Assembly (NCBI GenBank): GCA_964433135.1
Contig: CAYSQW010000047.1
Span: 1-27,976 of the forward strand
Source: CAYSQW01 sp964433135
GTDB taxonomy: Bacteria > Acidobacteriota > Aminicenantia > Aminicenantales > Aminicenantaceae
Length of the DNA: 27,976 nt
Direction of reading: 5' to 3'
The notes under the pieces are model-generated. The model was not told where the DNA came from. It saw nothing but the letters and a program-made list of their open reading frames with translations, and did not search any database. Below, one piece after another: positions 15,170 through 22,038 of the stretch; the stretch's first letter is position 1, and every line of letters starts with the position of its first letter. Position numbers and translations under genes: made by a program.

Positions 15170-15187
15170 TTTTCCTCCTCTGTAATC

Positions 15188-15202
15188 TTGGAATTATTAT
15201 AA
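15188..15202 (-). promoter_or_regulatory. PerR-type box over the rubrerythrin operon promoter
   Basis: The minus strand reads TTATAATAATTCCAA, which agrees with the PerR consensus TTATAATNATTATAA at 13 of 15 positions. The left half contains the -10 hexamer, so a bound Fur-family repressor would block the promoter. The genes controlled are peroxide-defence genes, which fits. Repressor identity is inferred; no perR gene lies in this window. Confidence 0.5.
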
Positions 15203-15224
15203 GCTATTTCAATCCTCGAGTAAA
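15196..15224 (-). promoter_or_regulatory. Promoter of the desulforedoxin-rubrerythrin operon
   Basis: TTTACT (15224-15219), a 17-nt spacer and a perfect TATAAT (15201-15196) lie on the minus strand. The start near 15189 gives a 20-nt leader with a strong Shine-Dalgarno. Confidence 0.75.
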
Positions 15225-15236
15225 ATCATGACGTTT

Positions 15237-18113
15237 CTATTTATATTCCTTGAGGAAGTTGTGAAAATCGATTTCATTCGCGTCCAGGCCATAGGAATAG
15301 ACGTAACGGCTGGCCAGCCGGGATGAGAATACGGCTTTCAGATACGCAGCCGGCACACGTCTGAGAATATTGTCGAACCCGACTTCCTTGACCAACACCT
15401 TGGGACAACAGCATTCTATGACCTTCTTGAAAAGCTTCTTGTCATCGAAGAGTTGGGAAGCATAGATGGCATCGGTAACCTGGTTGATCTTCCCGCTCAC
15501 CTGATCGGTGAGAATGGAGCGGGGAGTTCCCTTGCGTTCGTTTTCACTCCAGATCACCTCGAATTCGAGCCTGGCGTTTTCCCGAATGATCTGAATGATT
15601 TCCTGAATGTACGCACTGCGAAACTCGGGAACCACCCCGTCCCGCTCACACATCAAGCGATCATATTCTTGATCGCTGAGAGCCAGACTGGCGAAAACTT
15701 CCATGGAGGACGATGTAACACCTCCCTTGTTCGCGGAAGCATCTTTATAGATGATAACGCCGTGCTCCTCCAATCGCAGGCGGGCGCCTTGGGTAAGAAA
15801 AAGGTTCGCGCCCTCAACGATAAAACGAAAGCGGGGATTTCCTTTCTCATCCAAAAATTGTTTCCAATTGTTGATGTTGATGGAGCTGGGCCGACCTCCG
15901 CAGGGAACGAAGAGATCGGCTTTAAATTTCGGATTCAAATGGAACGTATTCCGGAATTCCAATCCGCTGGCGACTTTTTCTCCTCCGGGGAGAGTACGGC
16001 GGCGGTCGCCGATCGTCACCAGAAATCCCTGTTCGGAAAGTCGTTCCTTCTTGAAGTTTTCCACCATCTTACGGGCTTTTGCGAGACGGTTCAAGTCCGT
16101 TCGGTTTAATCCCTCGGGACCATAGAGCACACCGGATCCATCGACAATCGCGATGATCTTGTCGTTCGAGATTCGGATCTCATTGCTGCCCAGATCCCCA
16201 TCGGGACCACCCGTCATCACCTTGGTGATGTTTTTTTCCTTAATCCCCAATTTGGCGAGGATATCCAGCACAAACTCATTGACCGAATTTGTCGTCATTC
16301 CGTAAAGATCATGCGGGATGCCACCCAGGGTAACCGGTTTTCCCGTGGAAAATGATTTCCAGTAGGGAAAATCCAAAACCCGCGCCCTCTGCGAAGCCCA
16401 TTCCATCAGATCCGCCGTACCCTCATCGGGCCCCAGAAACAGGATGACTTCCTGTCCGAAGTAATCAAGGATGTTGGCATCCTCTATCATCAGATCCAGC
16501 AAACCGTTGACATATTTTTTAAAAGCAATATCCGCTTTGTCCTGATAATCCAGTCCCAGCAGGATGGTTCCTTTGGAGCCCCCTTCCGCAATGTCTTTGT
16601 TCTTTTTCTGCTGCGTGGAAGCCAGGTTGTAATTCTCGTCGAAAATAAAATCGGAATTGTTGATGTAAGTCTGATAGTTATTCGAACGAACGATACGAAT
16701 GCCTCCCCGGGCGATATCCCGGAAACGGATATGAAAACCTCGGAATTCAATGCCGATCACATGGAAAATGCCGAAAGGCGTTTCAGGATAATCCACCCGG
16801 TTGAGGAATGCCGGATCATACATGAAGGCGATCGAGGTCTTCTCCTTTTTATAGAAATTCGTTCGCAGGCATACCTTGACGAACAAGAGAACGGCCATGA
16901 AGATCTCACGATGGATGTCTATGGGGACACACCGCTTCAGCTCTTTCTCCAGATGATCCGCATCTTTGTCGATATCGTGATCCTTGATGAAAGGATTGAA
17001 CTTTTTATCGAACAATTGAAAGGCTTTTTTCAAAAAAGAATAATTCTGCAGTATGGCATCCCACACCGCAGTTTCGGTATAGGTGTCCTTAGCCAATTTG
17101 GTTTTCAATCTACGGAGGATTCCCAGCAATTCGGGGGAATCTTTCAGAACTTCCGCCAGTTTCAGGTATTCTTCGTTATATCCGAACAGAAACTGATGAG
17201 CAAAGCTCCAGGCGGAAACACCGAAAACCGTCTCCTGAGCATCCAGCTTACCGGAACGGAAGAGCGACGAAAGCGGGCTGTCGGGAATAACATAAACCAA
17301 ACTGATGTCCTCGATAAGATCCTGCAGCAGCTCCGCGTCCTCTATTTTATCGAGATAAAACACGTATACGGTCTTTCCATTGGAAAACTGCTCGATATAT
17401 TTCCGGTTGGAAACCAGGGAGTGGGAATTGATGACATCGGAGACATTGGAGAAAAATCGGGAACTGGACTCCCGGGGCATTGCGATCATGATCCGGTGTT
17501 CATTTGTCTCGTCCTTATCGGTGACATCGATCAACGGGGTTTCCCAACCGGTTGATCGTTCGATTATCCGCTGGTATCTGCCGATGGTATCCTTGGTGGC
17601 GGTATTGAGGAAGGCCGAACTGGCGATATCGCGTAAATCCTTCTTATCCGCTTGAATTTCATCCAGTGAAAAGCTGGGTTTTTGAACCAGGTACATACGC
17701 AGGTGCTCAACCCCTGAAGCCTTTCCAAGGGTTCGATAGGATTGAATCCGATAATTGGGATATTTTTTCTCGATCCGCCTTTCGATGTCCCGAGCGCTCT
17801 CATGTTCATCATCCACGATATAAATCGCTTCATTTGCGGATTCTGTGGCAAGATCGATCTGAAGATCTTTATCTTTGCGGAGCATGGCATTGATCTCCGC
17901 CGCTTTGATTCCTTCGATATGCGCCGCAATGGTTTCGAGCGGAATGGTCATGAAGTAGTTTTCAGCCATCCCCAAACGGGAACAGAACCAATCGATCTCA
18001 GCGCGAACGGTTTCCGGAGTCAAATATCCGTGGCCGAGAATAATATCCTCGATTTTCTGGAGCTGTTCACGATTGAGATAGGCTTCCTTTGCGATTTGAT
18101 CCAAAGTCTTCAC
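15237..18113 (-). CDS. gdh: Large NAD-specific glutamate dehydrogenase
   Basis: This catabolic enzyme converts glutamate, NAD+ and water into 2-oxoglutarate, ammonia and NADH. The 958-aa protein belongs to the large NAD-GDH group, near the 115-kDa size class and smaller than the roughly 1600-aa bacterial GDH-180. The first 400 residues are a regulatory region without recognised motifs. The catalytic part shows ARGGIR (468-473), EGGSKG (510-515) with the substrate-region lysine, GPDEGT (561-566) and the Rossmann loop GGPDGDLGSN (635-644). The start is GTG at 18113 behind AAGGGAG. An extended -10 sits about 110 nt upstream. It points to amino-acid fermentation or glutamate catabolism. No terminator is evident before the next promoter. 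Confidence 0.93.
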   Translation of the reverse strand: MKTLDQIAKEAYLNREQLQKIEDIILGHGYLTPETVRAEIDWFCSRLGMAENYFMTIPLETIAAHIEGIKAAEINAMLRKDKDLQIDLATESANEAIYIVDDEHESARDIERRIEKKYPNYRIQSYRTLGKASGVEHLRMYLVQKPSFSLDEIQADKKDLRDIASSAFLNTATKDTIGRYQRIIERSTGWETPLIDVTDKDETNEHRIMIAMPRESSSRFFSNVSDVINSHSLVSNRKYIEQFSNGKTVYVFYLDKIEDAELLQDLIEDISLVYVIPDSPLSSLFRSGKLDAQETVFGVSAWSFAHQFLFGYNEEYLKLAEVLKDSPELLGILRRLKTKLAKDTYTETAVWDAILQNYSFLKKAFQLFDKKFNPFIKDHDIDKDADHLEKELKRCVPIDIHREIFMAVLLFVKVCLRTNFYKKEKTSIAFMYDPAFLNRVDYPETPFGIFHVIGIEFRGFHIRFRDIARGGIRIVRSNNYQTYINNSDFIFDENYNLASTQQKKNKDIAEGGSKGTILLGLDYQDKADIAFKKYVNGLLDLMIEDANILDYFGQEVILFLGPDEGTADLMEWASQRARVLDFPYWKSFSTGKPVTLGGIPHDLYGMTTNSVNEFVLDILAKLGIKEKNITKVMTGGPDGDLGSNEIRISNDKIIAIVDGSGVLYGPEGLNRTDLNRLAKARKMVENFKKERLSEQGFLVTIGDRRRTLPGGEKVASGLEFRNTFHLNPKFKADLFVPCGGRPSSININNWKQFLDEKGNPRFRFIVEGANLFLTQGARLRLEEHGVIIYKDASANKGGVTSSSMEVFASLALSDQEYDRLMCERDGVVPEFRSAYIQEIIQIIRENARLEFEVIWSENERKGTPRSILTDQVSGKINQVTDAIYASQLFDDKKLFKKVIECCCPKVLVKEVGFDNILRRVPAAYLKAVFSSRLASRYVYSYGLDANEIDFHNFLKEYK

Positions 18114-18222
18114 GTCGGAACTCCCTTAAAAACAAATATGAACCGGTTTCCGTTTTGATTATTACGGTTTTATTATTGAGTGATAATTAATGATATGGAA
18201 ACGATTCCTGTAATGCCTTATA

Positions 18223-18231
18223 ATTATAACA
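18223..18231 (-). promoter_or_regulatory. Extended -10 promoter for gdh
   Basis: The minus strand reads TGT followed by a perfect TATAAT, an extended -10. The -35 position (TTCCCG) is poor, as is common for such promoters. The element lies within the palindrome TTATAATTATAA (18218-18229). The predicted start is near 18216, giving a leader of about 100 nt before the GTG. Confidence 0.5.
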
Positions 18232-18301
18232 TGACTCCCGTGATGCGGGAAGTGATTATCTCGTAATTGCGGAGCGTGTTATTCGTGAAGAAAAGCGAAG
18301 C

Positions 18302-18327
18302 GGGCAGACCAGATTAACGGCCTGCCC
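18302..18327. repeat. Hairpin in the gdh upstream gap
   Basis: GGGCAG-A-CC (18302-18310) pairs with GG-C-CTGCCC (18319-18327): eight base pairs with one mismatch and an eight-base loop. Neither strand has a T-run after it, so it is not an obvious terminator. Confidence 0.5.
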
Positions 18328-18454
18328 CAACCGGAATCGAAAACCTTCTCCGCAGTCCTTTTGAGACCCTGTATTAAGTTTTCAAAAACCGCTTGAACCC
18401 CACTTTCCGCCTTGATGATAAAAATCGATGGGCCGTTTTACATCATGCCCAGGA

Positions 18455-18511
18455 TTAGGTTTGACAGCCTTCGGAACAGTGAGCTGTCCGGGGAAGATGG
18501 AAGCGAGTCAT
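18455..18511 (-). CDS. Possible 18-codon ORF or leader peptide, or remnant
   Basis: On the minus strand AAGAGGAGGACATA precedes ATG at 18511, an excellent ribosome-binding site, and a TATAAT (18537-18532) lies about 20 bases further upstream. The ORF is only 18 codons (MTRFHLPRTAHCSEGCQT). A different frame stays open for 41 codons from 18507 to 18382, so a frameshifted remnant is also possible. Function is unknown, and the ORF may be meaningless despite its strong initiation signals. Confidence 0.25.
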   Translation of the reverse strand: MTRFHLPRTAHCSEGCQT

Positions 18512-18531
18512 TATGTCCTCCTCTTAATATT

Positions 18532-18537
18532 ATTATA
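18532..18537 (-). promoter_or_regulatory. -10 element upstream of the 18-codon ORF
   Basis: A perfect TATAAT lies on the minus strand in an AT-rich block. No good -35 is at 16-18 nt. If active, the transcript would start near 18525 and enter the short ORF, then run toward gdh. Confidence 0.35.
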
Positions 18538-18621
18538 TTAATATATTAATGAAATATGACTTCAAAGTCAAGCCGGGAACGCTTGATTTCCAGCAGGTTT
18601 TCATTTATGATACGGAGGAAA

Positions 18622-18990
18622 ATGAACATCAAATCATCAGCGGCCTTCATGCTGGGTTGGCTCGTTCCCGGACTCGGTCATGTTTCCGTCAAGAAGTATC
18701 GACGGGGAGTGGTTTTTTTTGTATGCATCACCTGCATGACAATCCTCGGACTGCTTATGGGGGGGAAAATATATGGTTTTCAGACCGAAAATCCTCTCAC
18801 CATCCTGGCCTTCTTCTCCGATCTAGGACTCGGAGCCACTTATATCCTGGCAAAGCTGGCCCCCTTCGGAATGGGAAGCTTAAAGAGCATAACCTTTGAA
18901 TTCGGAACCGCTTATATCGCCGGCGCCGGATTGATGAACTTTCTGGTCGCTCTGGATGCCATGGACATTGCGGCGGGGAAAAAGTCATGA
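18622..18990 (+). CDS. Small membrane protein, DUF6677-like
   Basis: From the ATG at 18622, set by GGAGGAAA directly upstream, the product is 122 aa. It begins with a conserved-looking AAFMLGWLVPGLGHV segment followed by basic residues and a hydrophobic helix (VVFFVCITCMTILGLLMGG). It has a second hydrophobic stretch around LTILAFFSDLGLGATYILAKL and ends with a helix plus MNFLVALDAMDIAAGKKS. This pattern resembles the DUF6677 family, a recollection rather than a search result; function is unknown. The stop overlaps the next gene by ATGA. Although an in-frame ATG exists at 18556, it lacks a ribosome-binding site. Confidence 0.7.
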   Translation: MNIKSSAAFMLGWLVPGLGHVSVKKYRRGVVFFVCITCMTILGLLMGGKIYGFQTENPLTILAFFSDLGLGATYILAKLAPFGMGSLKSITFEFGTAYIAGAGLMNFLVALDAMDIAAGKKS

Positions 18991-19163
18991 TCTTTAGAAG
19001 CCATCTGATTTCCATGATCATCTATGCTTTTTTCGTCTGTATCGTACTGTCCCTGATACGACGCGGCGACAAAAAAGCCCGAATCCGTTACGGCATCACC
19101 CTTTTTCTCATCATGGTCGCCGGATCGCTGGCATTCGGTTGGTTCATGTCTCTTTTCTTATAA
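18987..19163 (+). CDS. 58-aa two-helix membrane protein
   Basis: The ORF starts at the ATG overlapping the previous stop (ATGA at 18987-18990) and encodes 58 residues. There are two hydrophobic helices (about 7-24 and 37-57) separated by RRGDKKARIR, a strongly basic loop that should face the cytoplasm. I do not recognise the family. The overlap makes translational coupling to the DUF6677-like gene very likely, so the two are probably partners in the membrane. Confidence 0.7.
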   Translation: MIFRSHLISMIIYAFFVCIVLSLIRRGDKKARIRYGITLFLIMVAGSLAFGWFMSLFL

Positions 19164-19421
19164 ATCCGAGGATTCCTCTCGTACAGACGGTCCCCCACTC
19201 CCGATCCGGCATTTGCGGTTCGGATTATCGGCATCAATTCAATATCGCGATGACCGTCACCATCCGATAAGGGGATTCTCAACGGCCGCCGGATTCAATC
19301 GAACGGAAAAGGGGCGGCGTGATTTCCATTCGACAGCCGAGCGATCTTCCCGGGAGAGAAAACTTCGGCGGGAGATTCTCAGGCCGATGAACAGACTTTG
19401 TCGGATTGGATATAAAATGGA
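19164..19421 (+). other. Gap before the ftsE promoter, no gene seen
   Basis: No ORF here has a good start signal or family-like composition. A short GAGG-ATT-CCTC hairpin near 19167 has no T-run. A TGAACA/TATAAA pair near 19389-19416 with a 17-nt spacer could be a second, weaker promoter for ftsE. Confidence 0.4.
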
Positions 19422-19450
19422 TTGGCATTCAGATCGGCAATCCTTATAAT
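19422..19450 (+). promoter_or_regulatory. ftsEX promoter
   Basis: TTGGCA (19422-19427), a 17-nt spacer and a perfect TATAAT (19445-19450). The predicted start near 19457 is only about 2 nt before an ATG that opens a 13-codon leader ORF. Confidence 0.75.
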
Positions 19451-19458
19451 AATTATAA
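19444..19458 (+). promoter_or_regulatory. Perfect PerR-type palindrome at the ftsE promoter
   Basis: TTATAATAATTATAA is an exact 7-1-7 palindrome and matches the Bacillus PerR consensus TTATAATNATTATAA at every position. It covers the -10 hexamer and the predicted start. A chance AT-rich palindrome cannot be excluded, but the same arrangement recurs at the rubrerythrin promoter. Confidence 0.5.
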
Positions 19459-19500
19459 ATGAAAATCACCGTACCGATGTTCCTGAACAAAACCTCATGA
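19459..19500 (+). CDS. 13-codon leader ORF overlapping the ftsE start
   Basis: ATG at 19459 begins MKITVPMFLNKTS and the stop TGA (19498-19500) overlaps the ftsE ATG as ATGA. There is no ribosome-binding site, but the predicted transcript begins about 2 nt upstream, so it would be translated as a leaderless mRNA and hand ribosomes to ftsE, which also lacks a clear Shine-Dalgarno. It may be chance. Confidence 0.3.
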   Translation: MKITVPMFLNKTS

Positions 19501-20165
19501 TCGAACTCTACCGCATTTGGAAACAGTATCAAAAACCCGGATGGGCTCTCTCCGACGTCACTTTTAAGGTCGCTCAGGGAGACTTCTGGTTTATCACCGG
19601 CCCCAGCGGATCCGGGAAAACGACTCTGCTCAAAATCCTTTTTAGGGAGATCTACCCGACTCAAGGTCAAATCATTATCAATAATCGGAACATCCTGCGC
19701 GTTCCGGATCACAAGATCTACCAACTGCGCCGTAAGATGGGAATCGTATACCAGGATTTTAGACTTCTGTTCCACAAGCGCGTATTCGACAACATCGCTA
19801 TTGTTCTGCAGGTTTTAGGCGTCTCCCGAAAAGAGATCCGCCGCAGGGTTTTCAATGCTCTCCGACTCGTCAACCTGCACAACAAGATGTGGGAATACCC
19901 CGCTCATCTTTCCTACGGCGAACAGCAGCGGGTTGCCATCGCCCGTGCCGTGGTGAATCACCCTCAAATCATCCTTGCGGACGAACCGACTGGAAATCTG
20001 GATACGGAGTTGGCTTTTGAGATCATGTCGCTTTTCAACGACATCAACCGAAAGGGATCCACGGTTATCATCTGCACACATGATCGGGAATTGATCCGGC
20101 ATTTCGGAAAGAGAATCCTCTTCCTGTATAAAGGGAAAGTGTTGCGCAAGGAATCGCTTTCATGA
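19497..20165 (+). CDS. ftsE: Cell-division ATP-binding protein FtsE
   Basis: FtsE is the ATPase of the FtsEX complex, which drives peptidoglycan hydrolase activation at the septum. The 222-aa protein has Walker A GPSGSGKTT, the Q-loop region YQDFRLL (the FtsE-typical form), the signature LSYGEQQRVAIARA (Tyr in place of the usual Gly) and Walker B IILADEPTGNLD, ending with the THD switch His. The ATG at 19497 gives the usual FtsE N-terminus (MIELYRIWKQY). No good ribosome-binding site is present; the leader ORF overlapping its start may explain initiation. The stop overlaps ftsX by ATGA. Confidence 0.95.
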   Translation: MIELYRIWKQYQKPGWALSDVTFKVAQGDFWFITGPSGSGKTTLLKILFREIYPTQGQIIINNRNILRVPDHKIYQLRRKMGIVYQDFRLLFHKRVFDNIAIVLQVLGVSRKEIRRRVFNALRLVNLHNKMWEYPAHLSYGEQQRVAIARAVVNHPQIILADEPTGNLDTELAFEIMSLFNDINRKGSTVIICTHDRELIRHFGKRILFLYKGKVLRKESLS

Positions 20166-21058
20166 TCCAGAAACTGAAATATTTTCTCTCCGACACTTCA
20201 AACAACCTCTGGCAGCACCGGATGCGCAATCTTTTCTCCATCACGATCATATGCCTTTCTTTCCTGACCATCGGTATTTTCCTTTCAATATCAAACAACC
20301 TGCAGCACTTGGCACGTCAGATGTCCCGCAATATGGCGGTGGTCTTATTCCTCGATCCGGGAATCTCGGACACCGCTGTCGAGTCCTTGAAAAAGGATCT
20401 AACACGTTCTCCGCATGTATCCGAAGTCCGTTTCAACAGCGCCCGGCAGGCCAACGAGGATTTTCAGGAAAAATTTCCCGACTTGAGGAAAATCGTGGAG
20501 AACTTGGGAGAAAATCCCTTCCCCCCTTCCCTGCAAGTCAGCCTCCACCAAAAAGCGCAGTCCTCGGAAGCGGCGTTGAACTTCATCCGTTCTTTTTCCG
20601 GGCGCAGCGGGGTGGACGACATCCAATATAACCGCGAATGGGCAGAACGCATGCAGTCGTTCAGCCGATTGGCACAAGCAGTAGGTTTCTTTCTGGGAGG
20701 GATCCTGGTTTTGGCTTCTTTCTTTATCATCTCCAACATTGTAAAATTGAATGTTTTCGCACGAAAAGACGAAATCGAGATCCTACGGCTGACGGGCGCC
20801 ACCAACACCTTTATCCGCACACCTTTCCTCTTGGAGGGCGTCATTCTAGGCGTATTAGGCGGGATTCTTTCCCTCATGCTGCTTTTCCTTTTGATTCGAA
20901 TATTCCCCCTCTATCTGGGTGCTTCAATGGGAGCCTTCAGAGATTTCATCCGATTCCGTTCCCTTTCCTTTTCTCAGTGTTTGAGCCTTATTCTTGCGGG
21001 AGGCTTCATAGGTTTCCTGGGAAGTCTCAGCTCGCTGGCGCGCTTTCTCAAAACATGA
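20162..21058 (+). CDS. ftsX: Cell-division permease-like protein FtsX
   Basis: FtsX is the membrane partner of FtsE. The 298-aa protein has the usual plan: a first transmembrane helix near residues 23-45, a periplasmic domain of about 120 residues (46-165) that recruits hydrolase regulators, then three helices near 170-192, 220-245 and 270-290. The segment EIEILRLTGATNTFIRTPFLLEG, just before the third helix, is the conserved cytoplasmic loop that contacts the ATPase. The start lies within the ftsE stop (ATGA), with AAGGA upstream. No EnvC or PcsB-type hydrolase partner follows. Confidence 0.95.
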   Translation: MIQKLKYFLSDTSNNLWQHRMRNLFSITIICLSFLTIGIFLSISNNLQHLARQMSRNMAVVLFLDPGISDTAVESLKKDLTRSPHVSEVRFNSARQANEDFQEKFPDLRKIVENLGENPFPPSLQVSLHQKAQSSEAALNFIRSFSGRSGVDDIQYNREWAERMQSFSRLAQAVGFFLGGILVLASFFIISNIVKLNVFARKDEIEILRLTGATNTFIRTPFLLEGVILGVLGGILSLMLLFLLIRIFPLYLGASMGAFRDFIRFRSLSFSQCLSLILAGGFIGFLGSLSSLARFLKT

Positions 21059-21126
21059 AGCGGCCCTCCTCTCCGGCGCGGAATCCCCAAACATGCATCA
21101 ATACGCCCGCTTCGCCTCTCCCCAGG

Positions 21127-21155
21127 TTGACATCTCCTCAAGCTTGGCATAGAAT
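21127..21155 (+). promoter_or_regulatory. rodZ-like gene promoter (leaderless)
   Basis: A perfect TTGACA (21127-21132), a 17-nt spacer and TAGAAT (21150-21155). The start near 21162 falls after the first in-frame ATG (21158) and about 2 nt before the second (21164), so the mRNA should be leaderless and begin at 21164. Confidence 0.75.
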
Positions 21156-21163
21156 TCATGCAA

Positions 21164-21919
21164 ATGGCTTCCATCGGCGAAGAGCTCAAACGTGAACGCG
21201 AGCTTCGCGGCATTTCCCTGCAAGAAATATCCGATTCCACCAAGGTAAACCTCTCGTTTCTGCGTGCCCTGGAGCAGGATGAATTGGAAAAGCTACCGGG
21301 AAGTTTTTTCACTAAAGGGATCATCCGCACGTATGCCCGACATATCGGAATCGATGAAGAACCCATATTGGATTCCTACCAGGAGTTCATGAAGATGGGG
21401 ACACAGTCGCCTGAAAACGCAAAAACCAAGGGAACATCCGGGAATCGAAAAATATATGTCGGCCTTGTTTTATCCACATTGGCCGTTATCGCGATTCTTG
21501 TCGGCTTTTTCATCCTGGTTCCCGGGAAAAAACCGCCACCGCCTCCTAAGACACAATCCATCGAGCAGGAACCGCGCCGGGACGTCATCCTGCCTCCGCC
21601 GCCCGAATCTGAGAAACCGGCGGACATCATGAATATCGAAATCGCCTTTCATCAGGAAACCTGGATTCAGCTTTTCGCTGACGGGGATATACGGCTCGAC
21701 GGGATCATGCTGCCGGGGAAGATATTTCAAACGGAAGCCTCGGAGGAAATCATCCTTAATCTTGGGAACGCGGGCGGATTCACTTACACCCTTAACGGCA
21801 TCTCAGGGAAATCCCTTGGGAAATCCGGGGCGGTCATCAAGGACATCCGCATTACCCATGAAAACTTTGCGGAGTTTCAGGAACCGGAAGGGAACACGGC
21901 CGAAGACATCTCCTCCTGA
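21164..21919 (+). CDS. RodZ-like helix-turn-helix membrane protein with DUF4115 domain
   Basis: From 21164 the product is 251 aa. It has an N-terminal Xre-type helix-turn-helix (IGEELKRERELRGISLQEIS through about residue 70) like the MreB-binding part of RodZ, a linker, one transmembrane helix (VGLVLSTLAVIAILVGFFILV, about 98-118), a proline-rich stretch and a C-terminal DUF4115-type beta domain ending with RITHENFAEF. This is the standard layout of bacterial RodZ/YfgA-like cell-shape proteins. The start is chosen because the promoter predicts transcription from about 21162; ATG 21158 would lie upstream of the start. It follows ftsX but has its own promoter. No mreB is in view. Confidence 0.88.
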   Translation: MASIGEELKRERELRGISLQEISDSTKVNLSFLRALEQDELEKLPGSFFTKGIIRTYARHIGIDEEPILDSYQEFMKMGTQSPENAKTKGTSGNRKIYVGLVLSTLAVIAILVGFFILVPGKKPPPPPKTQSIEQEPRRDVILPPPPESEKPADIMNIEIAFHQETWIQLFADGDIRLDGIMLPGKIFQTEASEEIILNLGNAGGFTYTLNGISGKSLGKSGAVIKDIRITHENFAEFQEPEGNTAEDISS

Positions 21920-21937
21920 TTTCCACCGCGGGATACC

Positions 21938-21973
21938 GACTCATCGAGGAATATTTCCCTTTACGATCGAGTC
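21938..21973 (+). promoter_or_regulatory. Hairpin upstream of ntrY
   Basis: GACTCATCG (21938-21946) pairs with CGAT-C-GAGTC (21964-21973) over nine base pairs with one bulged C. The loop can form a second short GGAA/TTCC stem. There is no following T-run, so it is more likely an mRNA structure or operator than a terminator for the rodZ-like gene. Confidence 0.45.
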
Positions 21974-22038
21974 CCCCGGGTTTACAATGAGATTGTCCTG
22001 AACGGCTGAGAGGCCCGGACACCAGAACGGATAAATTC

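Larger units (their letters stand above)
18114..18621. other. Divergent AT-rich gap between gdh and the membrane-protein pair
   Basis: This 508-bp gap separates the minus-strand genes from the plus-strand genes. It holds the gdh extended -10 (18223-18231), a hairpin at 18302-18327, a possible short minus-strand ORF with a strong ribosome-binding site (18455-18511), an inverted pair GACAGC/GCTGTC around 18463-18496 and an AT-rich block at 18523-18550 that includes the palindrome TTAATATATTAA. I found no DnaA-box cluster, tRNA or recognisable riboswitch. Confidence 0.5.

Noticed and set aside
16731..17555. 274-codon open frame on the plus strand
   Set aside because: It lies wholly antisense within gdh, which is an intact family member.
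18160..18560. Replication origin with DnaA boxes
   Set aside because: AT-rich sequence and divergent genes are present, but no cluster of TTATNCACA-like boxes and no origin-linked genes were seen.
19213..19449. 78-codon frame before ftsE
   Set aside because: It uses a TTG start without a ribosome-binding site, has an Arg-rich random-looking composition and runs into the ftsE promoter.
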